NCBI RefSeq assembly: GCF_006438825.1
Contig: NZ_RCZP01000024.1
Span: forward strand, 16,461 to 80,460
Origin: Muricoccus nepalensis
GTDB taxonomy: Bacteria > Pseudomonadota > Alphaproteobacteria > Acetobacterales > Acetobacteraceae
Direction of reading: 5' to 3'
DNA length: 64,000 nucleotides
The notes beneath the pieces were generated by a model. It saw nothing but the letters and a program-made list of their open reading frames with translations, searched no databases and was not told where the DNA came from. Below, piece after piece: positions 16,168 to 26,001 of this stretch; within the stretch, counting starts at the first letter, position 1, and the number at the start of each line of letters is the position of its first letter. A program made the translations under genes and the position numbers.

Positions 16168-16998
16168 TCAGGCCACGAGCGAGAGGATCATCCGGACCGC
16201 GGTCACGCCGAGGAACGCCGCGAAGGCCCGCTTGAGCGCGAGCGGCGGGATGGCGTGCGCGAGATGCACCCCCCAGGGCGTCGCCAGCATGGAGGTCGGC
16301 ACGATCAGCAGGCAGCCGAGCAGGTTCACGTAGCCGAGGCTGAAGGGCGGCAGCACCGGGTTGCCCCATCCCGCGAGGACGAAGCCGATCGCCGCCGGGA
16401 TGGAGATGACGATGCCGAAGGCCGAGGCCGTCGCCACCGCCGAGCGGATGGGGGTCCCGAAGAGGTTCAGCAGCGGCACGCCGACCGTCCCGCCCCCGAT
16501 CCCCATCATCGCCGAGATCCCGCCGATGAAGAGCCCGACCCCCTGCCGCAGGATCCCCGTCGGGAAGCTCTCCCGCAGCCGGGCGTCCACCCCCGTCAGG
16601 CCCATGTTGAGCGCGACCAGCAGCGCGATCGCGGCGAAGACCGCGGTCAGCGTGGACCCCCTCACCCAGATCGCGATCACCGTGCCCACCAGCACGCCGA
16701 CCACCAGCGAGGGGATCAGCGCGCGCAGCAGCGGCATGTCCATTGCGCCCTTCGCACGGTGCTTGCGCGCCGACTGGATGGAGGTCGGGATGATCGTCGC
16801 CAGCGAGGTCCCGACCGCCAGCTTCATCTGGATCGCCTCGGGAATCGCGAAGAAGGGGAAGACGTTGAACAGCACGGGCACGATGACGATGCCCCCGCCC
16901 ACCCCCAGCAGCCCCGCCAGCGTGCCCGAGACCAGCCCCGTGGCCGCCATCGCCGCGGCCAGCGCCGCGATCCAGACGGGGTCGTGCATGTGCTCCAT
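16168..16998 (-). CDS. TauE/SafE family permease
   Basis: This is a 276-residue polytopic membrane protein with about eight hydrophobic segments in two repeats. The repeat motif appears as GTLAGLLGVGGGIVIVPVL near residue 25 and GGISAMMGIGGGTVGVPLL in the second half, which is diagnostic of TauE/SafE (DUF81) carriers. Members export sulfite, sulfoacetate or other organic anions; the substrate here is not predictable. The ATG at 16998 has AGGACA upstream. It is divergent from a second TauE/SafE gene 123 bases away. The short 62-base gap to the Hsp70-like gene on the same strand allows cotranscription. Confidence 0.88.
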   Translation of the reverse strand: MEHMHDPVWIAALAAAMAATGLVSGTLAGLLGVGGGIVIVPVLFNVFPFFAIPEAIQMKLAVGTSLATIIPTSIQSARKHRAKGAMDMPLLRALIPSLVVGVLVGTVIAIWVRGSTLTAVFAAIALLVALNMGLTGVDARLRESFPTGILRQGVGLFIGGISAMMGIGGGTVGVPLLNLFGTPIRSAVATASAFGIVISIPAAIGFVLAGWGNPVLPPFSLGYVNLLGCLLIVPTSMLATPWGVHLAHAIPPLALKRAFAAFLGVTAVRMILSLVA

Positions 16999-17121
16999 GG
17001 GGATGTCCTGGCCTGCCTCGCGCGGCCCGGGCGCCGCGCCGGGGGCCTGTAGGGCGGAACGGCGCCCCTGTCAGGGGGGGGTACTTGGCCTCGCCGCCGA
17101 CAAGGGCGCATCATCCGGCCC

Positions 17122-17880
17122 GTGCCCCTCCTCACCGATCCCTGGTTCTACGCGCTGGCCATCCCGGGCTTCCTGCTCAACGGGATCAGCAAGGGCGGCT
17201 TCGCCTCCGGCGCGGGGAACGTGGCCGTGCCCCTCATGGCGCTGGCCGTGCCCGCCCCGCAGGCCATCGGCATCGCGCTGCCCGTCCTCTGCGTGATGGA
17301 CGTCGCGGGGCTGCGCGCCTGGTGGGGCCGGTGGAGCGGGCGGGAGATGCGCGCCATCCTCCCCGCAGGGCTGCTCGGCCTCGTGCTCGGCATCCTCGCC
17401 TTCGGCCTCATCCCCGCGCGCGGGATGAGCCTCCTGCTCGGCGGCATCACCCTCGCCTTCCTCGCCCGCGGCCTCTACCAGCGCTTCCGCGGGGGCTCGC
17501 CGCCCCCCGCCCCGCCCAGCGCCGGCAAGGCCTGGTTCTGGGGCGCGACCTCCGGCTTCGCCAGCACCGTCGCCCACACCGGCGGCCCGCCGCTGGCCAT
17601 CTACCTCTACCCGCTGAAGCTCGACCGCGCGGCGCTGGCCGCCACCACCACCGTCTTCTTCGGGGTGATGAACTACGCCAAGCTCCTGCCCTACTGGGGC
17701 CTCGGCCTGCTGGACACGACCAACATCCTCACCAGCCTCGTCCTCATCCCCGCCGCGCCCCTCGGCGTGAACCTCGGCATCTGGCTGCAGAGCCGCATCA
17801 CCGACCGCGCCTTCTACAACGTGGTCTACGTCCTCCTCGCCCTCACCGGCGCCAAGCTCGTCTGGGACGGGCTGGCCTGA
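17122..17880 (+). CDS. Second TauE/SafE family permease
   Basis: This is a 252-residue membrane protein with multiple hydrophobic segments. FLLNGISKGGFASGAGNVAVP near the N-terminus and SGFASTVAHTGGPPLAIYL in the middle are the two halves of the TauE/SafE repeat. It begins with GTG at 17122; no ATG lies nearby in frame. It differs clearly from the neighbouring TauE/SafE protein (different repeat motif, HTGGPP instead of GIGGG), so the pair is not a recent duplication. The racemase gene follows after only 17 bases, which suggests one transcript. A link between the permease cargo and the racemase substrate is possible but unproven. Confidence 0.86.
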   Translation: MPLLTDPWFYALAIPGFLLNGISKGGFASGAGNVAVPLMALAVPAPQAIGIALPVLCVMDVAGLRAWWGRWSGREMRAILPAGLLGLVLGILAFGLIPARGMSLLLGGITLAFLARGLYQRFRGGSPPPAPPSAGKAWFWGATSGFASTVAHTGGPPLAIYLYPLKLDRAALAATTTVFFGVMNYAKLLPYWGLGLLDTTNILTSLVLIPAAPLGVNLGIWLQSRITDRAFYNVVYVLLALTGAKLVWDGLA

Positions 17881-17897
17881 CCCCCGGAAGGAAGCCC

Positions 17898-18605
17898 ATG
17901 CCCGACCGTATCCTCGGCGTCCTCGGCGGCATGGGGCCGCTCGCCAGCGCCGAGTTCATGCGCCAGCTCACCCTCCTCACCCCCGCCGCGCGCGACCAGG
18001 ACCACGTCCCCGCCGTCCTCTGGTCCGACCCCCGGGTGCCCGACCGCACGGCCGCCCGCCAGGGCACCGGTCCCGACCCCCTCCTCGCCCTCCTGCGCGG
18101 CATCCGGGGCCTGGAGGCCGCCGGCTGCGGCGCCATCGCCATCCCCTGCAACACCGCCCATGGCTGGATCGACGGCATGCGGGCCGCGACCGCCCTTCCC
18201 ATTCTCCACATCGTCGACGCCGCCGCGGAGGCCCTGCGCGCGGCCGGCATCCCCCCAGGCCCCATAGGCGTGATGGGCACCGCCGCCACCCTCGCCATGG
18301 GCCTCTTCCAGGACGGCCTCCAGGCCGGCGGCTGGGAGGTCTCGGTGCCGACCGAGGCGGAGATGGCCCGCCTCGTCACCCCCGGCATCGCGCTGGTGAA
18401 GGCCAACCGCGTCGCCGAGTCCCACGCCCCGCTCGCCGAGGCCGCGCAGGCCCTCGCGGCCCGCGGCGCCCGGGCCGTCGTCCTCGGCTGCACGGAGATC
18501 CCGCTCGGCATCGCCGCCGGCCCCGCCCAGCCCTTCCCCGTCATCGACACCATCCAGGCCCTGGCGCTCGCCTCCATCCGCTGGGCCCAGGGCGAGAGGG
18601 GCTGA
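17898..18605 (+). CDS. Aspartate/glutamate racemase family protein
   Basis: This 235-residue protein opens with ILGVLGGMGPLASAEFMRQL, typical of the aspartate racemase family. The two catalytic cysteines sit in IPCNTAHGW (about residue 83) and LGCTEIPLG (about residue 197). These cysteines act as general acid and base in cofactor-independent racemisation. The substrate may be aspartate, glutamate or a hydantoin. The ATG at 17898 follows GGAAGGAAG at suitable spacing. It is the second gene after the TauE/SafE permease. The downstream lyase gene is on the same strand, 64 bases further, behind a possible separate promoter. Confidence 0.88.
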   Translation: MPDRILGVLGGMGPLASAEFMRQLTLLTPAARDQDHVPAVLWSDPRVPDRTAARQGTGPDPLLALLRGIRGLEAAGCGAIAIPCNTAHGWIDGMRAATALPILHIVDAAAEALRAAGIPPGPIGVMGTAATLAMGLFQDGLQAGGWEVSVPTEAEMARLVTPGIALVKANRVAESHAPLAEAAQALAARGARAVVLGCTEIPLGIAAGPAQPFPVIDTIQALALASIRWAQGERG

Positions 18606-18613
18606 AACTTCGC

Positions 18614-18642
18614 TTGCCCGTCTATTTTATCCAATCTACGTT
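18614..18642 (+). promoter_or_regulatory. Weak candidate promoter before the DapA-like gene
   Basis: TTGCCC at 18614-18619 and TACGTT at 18637-18642 are spaced by 17 bases in a short AT-rich island inside otherwise GC-rich sequence. The -10 match is poor; the compositional dip is the better evidence. Confidence 0.25.
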
Positions 18643-18669
18643 CCGGGCTCCGAGCAGAGGGGCCCTAAG

Positions 18670-19596
18670 ATGGCGAAGATCGGCTGGCAGGGCGTCTTCC
18701 CCGCCGTCACCACCCAGTTCCGCGAGGACTTCAGCCTCGACCTCGCCGCCACCCACACGGTGATCGGCAACCTCGTCCGCGACGGCGTCTCCGGCCTGAT
18801 CGTCTGCGGCACGGTCGGCGAGAACACCGCCCTCTCCCTCGCCGAGAAGGTGCAGGTGATGGAGGCCGCGAAGGACGCCGCCGCCGGCCGCGTCCCCGTC
18901 ATCGCGGGCATCGCCGAGTTCACCACCGCCTTCGCCAAGGACACCGCGCGCGAGGCCGCCCGCATCGGCGTCAACGGCGTGATGGTGATGCCCGCCCTCG
19001 TCTACTCCGCGAAGCCCCACGAGACCGCCGCCCATTTCCGCGGCGTAGCCTCGGCCACCGACCTGCCGGTCATGGTCTACAACAACCCGCCCATCTACAA
19101 GAACGACGTCACCCCCGACATCCTGGCCATGCTCGCCGATGTCGAGACGATCGTCTGCTTCAAGGAATCCTCCGGCGACACCCGCCGCTTCACCGACCTC
19201 CGCAACCTCGTCGGCGACCGCTTCACCCTCTTCGCGGGCCTCGACGACGTTGTGGTCGAAAGCGTGCTCATGGGCGCCGAGGGCTGGGTGTCGGGCATGT
19301 CCAACGCCTTCCCGGTGGAGGGCGAGACCCTCTTCCGCCTGGCGCGCGAGGGCCGCATGGCCGAGCTCATGCCGATCTACGAGTGGTTCATGCCCCTCCT
19401 CCACCTCGACGCCCGCCCCGACCTCGTCCAGTGCATCAAGCTCTGCGAGGCCATCATGGGCCGCGGCTCCGCCATCACCCGCCCGCCCCGCCTCGCCCTG
19501 CCCGAGGCCGAGCGCGCCGCCGTGGAGGCGATGATGCGGACGGCCCTGGCGAAGCGCCCGGCCCTCCCCGATGTCGGCCTGAAGATCGCGGCCTGA
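18670..19596 (+). CDS. DapA/N-acetylneuraminate lyase family aldolase
   Basis: This is a class I aldolase-fold protein of 308 residues. The carboxylate-binding segment GLIVCGTVGENTALSLAEK corresponds to GTTGE of dihydrodipicolinate synthase. VMVYNNPP carries the conserved Tyr, and VCFKESSGD carries the Schiff-base lysine. The family includes dihydrodipicolinate synthase, N-acetylneuraminate lyase and 2-keto-3-deoxy sugar acid aldolases or dehydratases. The G-T-V-G-E variant and the racemase and binding-protein neighbours argue for a catabolic member rather than lysine biosynthesis; that is inference. It is followed 61 bases later by a dipeptide-type binding protein. Confidence 0.87.
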   Translation: MAKIGWQGVFPAVTTQFREDFSLDLAATHTVIGNLVRDGVSGLIVCGTVGENTALSLAEKVQVMEAAKDAAAGRVPVIAGIAEFTTAFAKDTAREAARIGVNGVMVMPALVYSAKPHETAAHFRGVASATDLPVMVYNNPPIYKNDVTPDILAMLADVETIVCFKESSGDTRRFTDLRNLVGDRFTLFAGLDDVVVESVLMGAEGWVSGMSNAFPVEGETLFRLAREGRMAELMPIYEWFMPLLHLDARPDLVQCIKLCEAIMGRGSAITRPPRLALPEAERAAVEAMMRTALAKRPALPDVGLKIAA

Positions 19597-19657
19597 TCCG
19601 CGCGGCAAGAGCCCAGAGAAGCGAACACACGGCACCCCCACCCACGAGGACCAACCG

Positions 19658-21244
19658 ATGACCCCCACCCGTCGCCACCTCCTCGCCGGGGGTGCCGCCC
19701 TGGCCGCCGGCGGCATGCCCTATGTCGGCCCCGCCCGCGCGCAGGCCGCGGCGCCGCTCCGCTTTATCCCGTCCACGCCGCTGCCCTCGCTCGACCCCAT
19801 CGTCGCCACCAGCTACGTCATCCGCAACCACGGCTACCTCATCTACGACACGCTCTTCGCGACGGACGAGAACTTCGCGATCAAGCCCCAGATGGTGCAG
19901 TCCTGGGAGAGCGCGCCGGACGGCCTGAAATGGACCTTCCACCTCCGCGACGGCCTCGTCTTCCACGACAACCAGCCGGTGCGCGCGGCAGACTGCATCG
20001 CCTCCATCCGCCGCTGGTCCGCGCGCGACGCCTTCGGCCAGACCTTCGCCACCTTCGTCGACGGCTATGACGCGGTGGACGCCCGCACCTTCGCCATCCG
20101 CCTCAAGCGCCCCTTCCCGCAGATCACGGCGGCCCTCGGCAAGCTCTCCTCCAACGTGCCCTTCATCATGCCCGAGCGGGTCGCGAGCACGGACCCGTCG
20201 CGCAACATCACGGAGGCCATCGGCTCCGGCCCCTGGCGCTTCCAGGCCGCGCAATGGGTTCCCGGCCAGAACGCGGTCTACGAACGCTTCGCCGCCTACC
20301 GCCCGCGCGAGGAGGCCCCCTCCTGGGCCGCCGGCGGCAAGGTCGCGAAGATCGACCGCATCGAGTGGCTGGCGCTGACCGAGCCGGCCGCCGCCGTCGG
20401 CGCCATGATCCAGGGCGAGGTGGACTGGTACGAGCAGCCGCCCGTGGACCTGCTGCCCGTCCTCAAGCGCGACCGCAACATCGCGATCCAGAACGTGCCG
20501 CTCGGCCTCATCCTGCTGATGCGCTTCAACCACACGCAGCCGCCCTTCAACAACCCGAAGGTGCGCCAGGCCGTGCTGGCCGCGATGCGCCAGGACGACT
20601 ACATGCAGGCCGTCGTCGGCAACCCCGAATACTACACGGAGGCGAAGACCTTCTTCACCGCGGGCTCGCCGATGTCGTCCGGCGCCGGCGGCGCGGAGGC
20701 CATGCCGGGCGACCTCAACCGCGCCAAGGCCCTGCTGCGCGCCTCCGGCTACGCGAACGAGAAGGTCGTGCTGCTCGCCGCCGCCGACCAGCCCATCGCC
20801 TACAACCAGTGCCTCGTCACGCAACAGCTCCTCAAGAACCTCGGCATGAACGTGGAGCTCGTCTCCACGGACTGGGCGAGCTTCATCGGCCGCCGCGCCA
20901 ACCGCGGCGGCGTCGACGCCGGCGGCTGGTCGGTCTTCCACACCCTCTGGTCCGGGGCCGACACGCTGAACCCCGCGCTGCACCCGCTCATCCGCGCCAA
21001 CGGCGCCACCGCCTGGTTCGGGTGGCCGGAGGACCCGGAGCTCGAATCGCTCCGCGAGGAGTGGATCGGCAGCGACGACCCGATCACCCAGAAGACCCTC
21101 GCCGCCCGCATCGAGCGCCGCGCCTTCGAGACCGTGCCCTATGCCCCCGCGGGCAAGGTCGAGCAGCCCATGGCCTACCGGAAGAACCTCGCGGGCATGG
21201 TCCTCTCGCCCGTGCAGTTCTTCTGGAACATGGAAAAGAAGTAG
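19658..21244 (+). CDS. ABC transporter substrate-binding protein, family 5 (peptide type)
   Basis: This 528-residue periplasmic protein belongs to the DppA/OppA class. It has a Tat-type signal (TRRHLLAGGAALAAGG, cleaved near ARAQA). The family 5 motifs are IYDTLFATDENFAIKPQMVQSWE, WTFHLRDGLVFHDNQPV and FNNPKVRQAVLAAMRQDDYM. Ligands of this class include peptides, opines and nickel. No permease or ATPase gene accompanies it; the following gene is on the opposite strand. It may share a transcript with the upstream DapA-like gene, hinting at import of a compound processed by that aldolase. Confidence 0.88.
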   Translation: MTPTRRHLLAGGAALAAGGMPYVGPARAQAAAPLRFIPSTPLPSLDPIVATSYVIRNHGYLIYDTLFATDENFAIKPQMVQSWESAPDGLKWTFHLRDGLVFHDNQPVRAADCIASIRRWSARDAFGQTFATFVDGYDAVDARTFAIRLKRPFPQITAALGKLSSNVPFIMPERVASTDPSRNITEAIGSGPWRFQAAQWVPGQNAVYERFAAYRPREEAPSWAAGGKVAKIDRIEWLALTEPAAAVGAMIQGEVDWYEQPPVDLLPVLKRDRNIAIQNVPLGLILLMRFNHTQPPFNNPKVRQAVLAAMRQDDYMQAVVGNPEYYTEAKTFFTAGSPMSSGAGGAEAMPGDLNRAKALLRASGYANEKVVLLAAADQPIAYNQCLVTQQLLKNLGMNVELVSTDWASFIGRRANRGGVDAGGWSVFHTLWSGADTLNPALHPLIRANGATAWFGWPEDPELESLREEWIGSDDPITQKTLAARIERRAFETVPYAPAGKVEQPMAYRKNLAGMVLSPVQFFWNMEKK

Positions 21245-21258
21245 GACTCGCCACGAGA

Positions 21259-21283
21259 GAAGCGGGGCACGAGGCCCCGCTTC
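21259..21283. terminator. Hairpin between convergent genes
   Basis: A perfect 10-bp stem GAAGCGGGGC/GCCCCGCTTC (21259-21268 with 21274-21283) and a 5-base loop lie between the binding-protein gene and aceA. There is no T-run on either side. It could terminate both transcripts. Confidence 0.5.
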
Positions 21284-21307
21284 CCGACCCGCCGCGGCGA
21301 ACGGCCC

Positions 21308-22720
<1,413 letters not shown>

Positions 22721-22852
22721 CGCTTGCTCTCCTGCAGTGGGTGAATGATTGACATTGCAGCGCGAGAAAGCGAGCCTCGGCGGCGCTTCACACCCCGTAA
22801 ACCCGTGGCGTGCTTCACCCTTCCCCTCCTTTTTGCGTAAAGGCTGTAAATC
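22721..22852. promoter_or_regulatory. Shared aceA/regulator promoter region
   Basis: This is a 132-bp divergent region. Three copies of GTAAA occur at 22797, 22837 and 22846, the last two inside TTTGCGTAAAGG and CTGTAAATC. TTGACA is present at 22749 but lacks a matching -10. RamB-type regulators bind TTTGCAAA-like sites; TTTGCGTAAA is a partial match. The operator assignment is a guess from position. Confidence 0.35.
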
Positions 22853-24259
22853 TTGGCGCGTCCCATGATCGGCCGGGTGGTCCGGCGCCTGCGGCAGGAA
22901 CGCGGCATCACCCAGGCGGCGCTGGCCACCCGGCTCGGCATCTCCGCGAGCTACATGAACCTCATCGAGGCCGACCAGCGCGCCATCACGGCCAGCCTCG
23001 TCTTCAAGATCGCCGACGCCCTCTCGGTCGACCTCGCCCTCCTCTCCGGCCAGGCGGAGGGCCGCATCGAGGCGGGTCTGCGCGAGGTCTTCCGCGACCC
23101 GCTCCTCGGCGCCGAAGCCGTGCCGGAGGAGCAGGCCGCCGCCCTCGCCTCCGCCGCCCCCGACGCCGCCCGCGCGGTCCTCGCCCTCTGGCGCGCCTGG
23201 CGTGTCGCGCGCGAGGACTCGGCCGGCCTCTCCCTCCCCTCCGGCCGCCGCCTGCTCCTCCCCGGCGAGGAGGCGCGCGACGCCTTCCACGACGCCGCCA
23301 ACCACTTCCCCTCCCTCGAGGAAGCCGCCGAGGCCCTCCGCGCCGCCCTGGCCGAGCCCGCGCCCCAGGCGCTCGACCACGCCCTGGCCGAGCGCCTGCG
23401 CGCGCATCACGGCCTCGCCGTCACCGTCGGCGTGCTGCCGGGCGCGGCGCTCCGCCGCTACGAGGCCGCGACCGCCCAGCTCACCCTCAGCGAGACGCTG
23501 CCGCGCGAGAGCCGCTCCTTCCACCTCGCCTTCACCCTCGCCCTGCTCGAGGCGCGCGAGGCCGTGGAGCGCGTCATCGCGGCCATCGGCCCCACCACGG
23601 ACGAGGCCGCGGGCATGCTCCGCATCGGGCTGCTGAACTACGTCGCGGCCGCGGTCATGCTCCCCTACGCGCCCTTCCTCGCCGCAGCCCGCGCGCTCCG
23701 CCACGACGTCACGGCCCTCTCGGCCCGCTTCGCCGCCTCCTACGAGCAGACCTGCCACCGCCTCTCGACGCTCCAGCGGGAGGGCGCGCGCGGCGTGCCC
23801 TTCTTCTTCCTCCGCGTGGACCCCGCGGGGAACGTCTCCAAGCGCTTCTCCGCCGCCGGCTTCCCCTTCGCCCGCGGCGGCGGCTCCTGCCCGCGCTGGA
23901 TCCCTCACGCGGCCTTCGCCACCCCCGGCCGCATCGTCGTGCAGGTGGCCGAGTTGCCGGACGGCGCCGAGTTCCTCTGCTTCGCCCGCACGGTCGAGCA
24001 CCCCGCCACCCGATGGGGCGAGCCTGCGCCGGTGCAGGTCGTCGCCATGGGCTGCGCCATCGGCCGCGCCGCGGAGGTCTGCTACGCCGACGGGCTGGAC
24101 CTCGCCTCCGCCAAGGTCGGCATCGGCCTCTCCTGCCGCCTCTGCGACCGGCCGGACTGCCGCTCCCGCGCCTTCCCGCCGCTCGAGCACCGCCTGCTGC
24201 TCGACCCCGCCTCGGCCGGCGCGCCCTTCGTCTTCTCCCGCCCGGGGGCGCCGGCCTGA
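22853..24259 (+). CDS. XRE-family short-chain acyl-CoA regulator (RamB/ScfR-like)
   Basis: This 468-residue transcription regulator has an N-terminal Cro/CI helix-turn-helix (residues about 8-62, [19 protein letters not shown]). A central region resembles the degenerate IrrE/ImmA-type domain, and a C-terminal DUF2083-type domain contains a cysteine cluster [17 protein letters not shown]. This architecture is that of RamB and ScfR proteins, which control acetate, propionate and glyoxylate-cycle genes in response to acyl-CoA. Its divergent position next to isocitrate lyase supports that job here. The start is TTG at 22853; ATG at 22865 is also possible and would still keep the HTH intact. Confidence 0.88.
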   Translation: MARPMIGRVVRRLRQERGITQAALATRLGISASYMNLIEADQRAITASLVFKIADALSVDLALLSGQAEGRIEAGLREVFRDPLLGAEAVPEEQAAALASAAPDAARAVLALWRAWRVAREDSAGLSLPSGRRLLLPGEEARDAFHDAANHFPSLEEAAEALRAALAEPAPQALDHALAERLRAHHGLAVTVGVLPGAALRRYEAATAQLTLSETLPRESRSFHLAFTLALLEAREAVERVIAAIGPTTDEAAGMLRIGLLNYVAAAVMLPYAPFLAAARALRHDVTALSARFAASYEQTCHRLSTLQREGARGVPFFFLRVDPAGNVSKRFSAAGFPFARGGGSCPRWIPHAAFATPGRIVVQVAELPDGAEFLCFARTVEHPATRWGEPAPVQVVAMGCAIGRAAEVCYADGLDLASAKVGIGLSCRLCDRPDCRSRAFPPLEHRLLLDPASAGAPFVFSRPGAPA

Positions 24260-24283
24260 CGCGAGGCGCCCTGGGCCGCCCGT

Positions 24284-24937
24284 TCAGACCGAGAGCGCGA
24301 CCCGCGCCTGCACGAGCGCCGCCGCCGCGACGGCGCCCGCCGCGACCACCCGGGCCGTCCTCTGGCGCCGCCCCACCGCCCGCATGACCCGGGGATGGGA
24401 GAGGAGCGCGCCGACGACGAGGAAGAACAGGAAGGCCGTGGCCGGGACGAGCAGCGCGAGGGCCGCCCGGCCCGCGTGGTCCAGCGACCGGTGCGCGAGC
24501 ATGTAGCCCGCGAAGAAGGTGGCGGTGAGCGGGTTCGTGACCCCGACGCAGAACCCGGCGCCGAGTGACGCGAGCCCGCCGGCCCGCCCGGGGGCAGCGG
24601 CGCCGGGCGGGGCCGCGCGCAGGACCGGCCGCAGGATCTGCCCGGCGACCAGCAGCAGCAGGACGCAGCCCGCCAGGTGCCCCGCCGCGGCCCAGCGGCC
24701 GGAGACGAGGACCTCCCCCGCTCCGGCCACCAGCGCCATGGCCGCGGCGAGGGTCCCCGCCCCCGCGGCGACGCCGGCGCAGACGGGGATCGCCCCGCCG
24801 AGGCCGCGGATGGCGGCGATCCCGCCGATCGCCGCCATGTTCGGGCCGGGCACCGCGAGCACGAGAAGATAGGCCGGCAGGAAGGCGGCCAGCACGTCCA
24901 TCAGCGGCTCGGCCGCCTCCTCCAGCGCTTCCGGCAT
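24284..24937 (-). CDS. LysE/RhtB family exporter
   Basis: This is a 217-residue membrane protein with about six hydrophobic segments. The opening LPAYLLVLAVPGPNMAAIGG contains the PGPN motif of LysE/RhtB amino-acid exporters, and GAGFCVGVTNPLTATFFAGY is the second conserved segment. Likely cargo is an amino acid or a related metabolite; it cannot be specified. The start at 24937 gives an 11-residue hydrophilic N-terminus; ATG at 24901 would start directly before the first membrane segment. The secreted-protein gene upstream ends 5 bases before this start, so the two are probably cotranscribed. It is convergent with the RamB-like regulator. Confidence 0.83.
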   Translation of the reverse strand: MPEALEEAAEPLMDVLAAFLPAYLLVLAVPGPNMAAIGGIAAIRGLGGAIPVCAGVAAGAGTLAAAMALVAGAGEVLVSGRWAAAGHLAGCVLLLLVAGQILRPVLRAAPPGAAAPGRAGGLASLGAGFCVGVTNPLTATFFAGYMLAHRSLDHAGRAALALLVPATAFLFFLVVGALLSHPRVMRAVGRRQRTARVVAAGAVAAAALVQARVALSV

Positions 24938-24942
24938 GGCGC

Positions 24943-25239
24943 CTAGCGCTTGGCGTCGGAGGCCGCGGGCGCGCTCCCGCCGCTGACGCGGTAGCCGTAG
25001 GTGTCGTGCTCCGCGTCGCCGGTTGAGGCGCCGACGAAGGCGGCCTCCCGCTCGAACTCGGGCGAGGGCGTCGCGAAGGAGGGCGCGGGGCTCAGCCCGA
25101 CGTCCTTCTCGTCCGACTGGGTTTCCGGCACCGGGGCGCGCGCCGGCTCCGGCCCGGCCGCGCGGCCCGCCCCCGGCGCCGCAGCCGCGAGGGCAAGGAT
25201 GAGGGCACCCCGGAAAAGGGCGCGAAGGAACGGGCGCAT
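24943..25239 (-). CDS. Small secreted hypothetical protein
   Basis: This 98-residue protein has a Sec signal peptide (MRPFLRALFRGALILALAAA, cleaved near GRAAG). The mature part is short, Pro/Ser/Glu-rich and probably unstructured (PVPETQSDEKDVGLSPAPSF and HDTYGYRVSGG). I do not recognise a family. The ATG at 25239 is preceded by GGGAGGTCGT, a strong ribosome-binding site. The longer open frame upstream lacks signal-like features. It lies 5 bases ahead of the LysE-type gene on the same strand. Confidence 0.65.
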   Translation of the reverse strand: MRPFLRALFRGALILALAAAAPGAGRAAGPEPARAPVPETQSDEKDVGLSPAPSFATPSPEFEREAAFVGASTGDAEHDTYGYRVSGGSAPAASDAKR

Positions 25240-25557
25240 ACGACCTCCCTGACTTTCTGTTCTGGCGAGATGTCTGGACGACCTTGGCCGCCGCGCGTCG
25301 CTTCCGGCCGGGCGCGCGGCAGGCGGTGCGCCCCGGGGCACCCGCCGCCGGCGATGCTGCGGCAGGCCCACCGCGAGCCGACAGAGAAAGATCGGTAAAT
25401 CGAAAAGACGTGATCGGAAGTCAGGAGGACGCGCGCCCTCCTCCTTCATTTGAAGGAGACAAGTATTCGCTCAGTGAAACGCCGAGTCCGTCCAGGGCCA
25501 TTCACCGCGCTTCTTGGGGCCCGCCGCGCCCGGCTCAGTCGCCGAGCCTCGCCGGCC
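25240..25557. other. Intergenic region with two overlapping hairpins
   Basis: This 318-bp gap contains an AT-richer stretch around 25382-25420 with GATCGG repeated. Two hairpins share bases: AGGAGG/CCTCCT (25423-25428 with 25437-25442) and a perfect CTCCTTC-ATTT-GAAGGAG (25441-25458). Only one of them can form fully at a time. GAAGGAG resembles a ribosome-binding site on the plus strand, but no convincing plus-strand gene follows. On the minus strand this region would hold the promoter of the small secreted protein. Confidence 0.5.
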
Positions 25558-25878
25558 TCAGTCCCCGGAGGCCAGCTTCAGCCCCACCAGCCCCGCCAGG
25601 ATCAGCGCCGCCGAGGCCAGCCGCAGCGGCGTCGCCGCCTCGCCCAGCACGGCGATGCCCACCAGGAAGGCGCCGAGCGCGCCGATCCCCGTCCAGATGG
25701 CGTAGGCGGTGCCGAGCGGCAGGCTGCGCATGGCCAACCCCAGCAGCCCGACGCTGGCGGCCATGCCGAGCACGGTCACGGCGGACCATCCCGGGCGCGA
25801 GAACCCCTCCGACGCCTTCATGCCGAAGGCCCAGACGATCTCGAGAAGCCCCGCGAGGATGAGGTAGACCCAGGCCAT
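25558..25878 (-). CDS. gdx: SMR family guanidinium exporter, SugE/Gdx type
   Basis: This 106-residue protein has four transmembrane helices. It follows E. coli SugE closely: MAWVYLILAGLLEIVWAFGMK at the N-terminus, then SLPLGTAYAIWTGIGALGAF and a C-terminal ILAGLVGLKL. The essential glutamate of SMR proteins is in LLEIVW (residue 13). The Gdx/SugE subgroup, recognised by WAxGxKxSxGFSR, exports guanidinium in exchange for protons, unlike EmrE-type multidrug exporters. The ATG at 25878 is preceded by GGGGG. Upstream on the same strand is a hairpin pair that looks like a guanidine-II riboswitch, which would fit guanidine-dependent induction. Confidence 0.9.
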   Translation of the reverse strand: MAWVYLILAGLLEIVWAFGMKASEGFSRPGWSAVTVLGMAASVGLLGLAMRSLPLGTAYAIWTGIGALGAFLVGIAVLGEAATPLRLASAALILAGLVGLKLASGD

Positions 25879-25892
25879 CGGCGTGCCCCCAG

Positions 25893-25947
25893 GGACGGGG
25901 CCGGCCCGTCCCGGCGGAAAGGCCACGAGCCCGGGGCCGTCCCCGGG
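25893..25947 (-). promoter_or_regulatory. Candidate guanidine-II (mini-ykkC) riboswitch
   Basis: Upstream of the Gdx-type gene the minus strand holds a perfect hairpin, CCCGGGG-ACGG-CCCCGGG (25930-25947). After a 14-base linker comes a second stem, GCCGG/CCGGC, around G-ACGG-G (25900-25915). Guanidine-II riboswitches consist of two hairpins with ACGR loops and typically precede SugE/Gdx genes. The second loop has a G/G mismatch next to ACGG, and the same bases can pair instead as GGGACGGG/CCCGTCCC (25893-25913), ending just before the ribosome-binding site. Such a switch is plausible, but chance is possible in GC-rich DNA. Confidence 0.45.
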
Positions 25948-26001
25948 CGGGAAAACCGCGCGGCTCAGGCCGCGCCGGAAACGCTCAGTCGCACTGAACG
26001 C

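Noticed and set aside
16168..17880. Recent duplication of TauE/SafE genes
   Set aside because: The two proteins differ clearly in motif and length; they share only the family fold.
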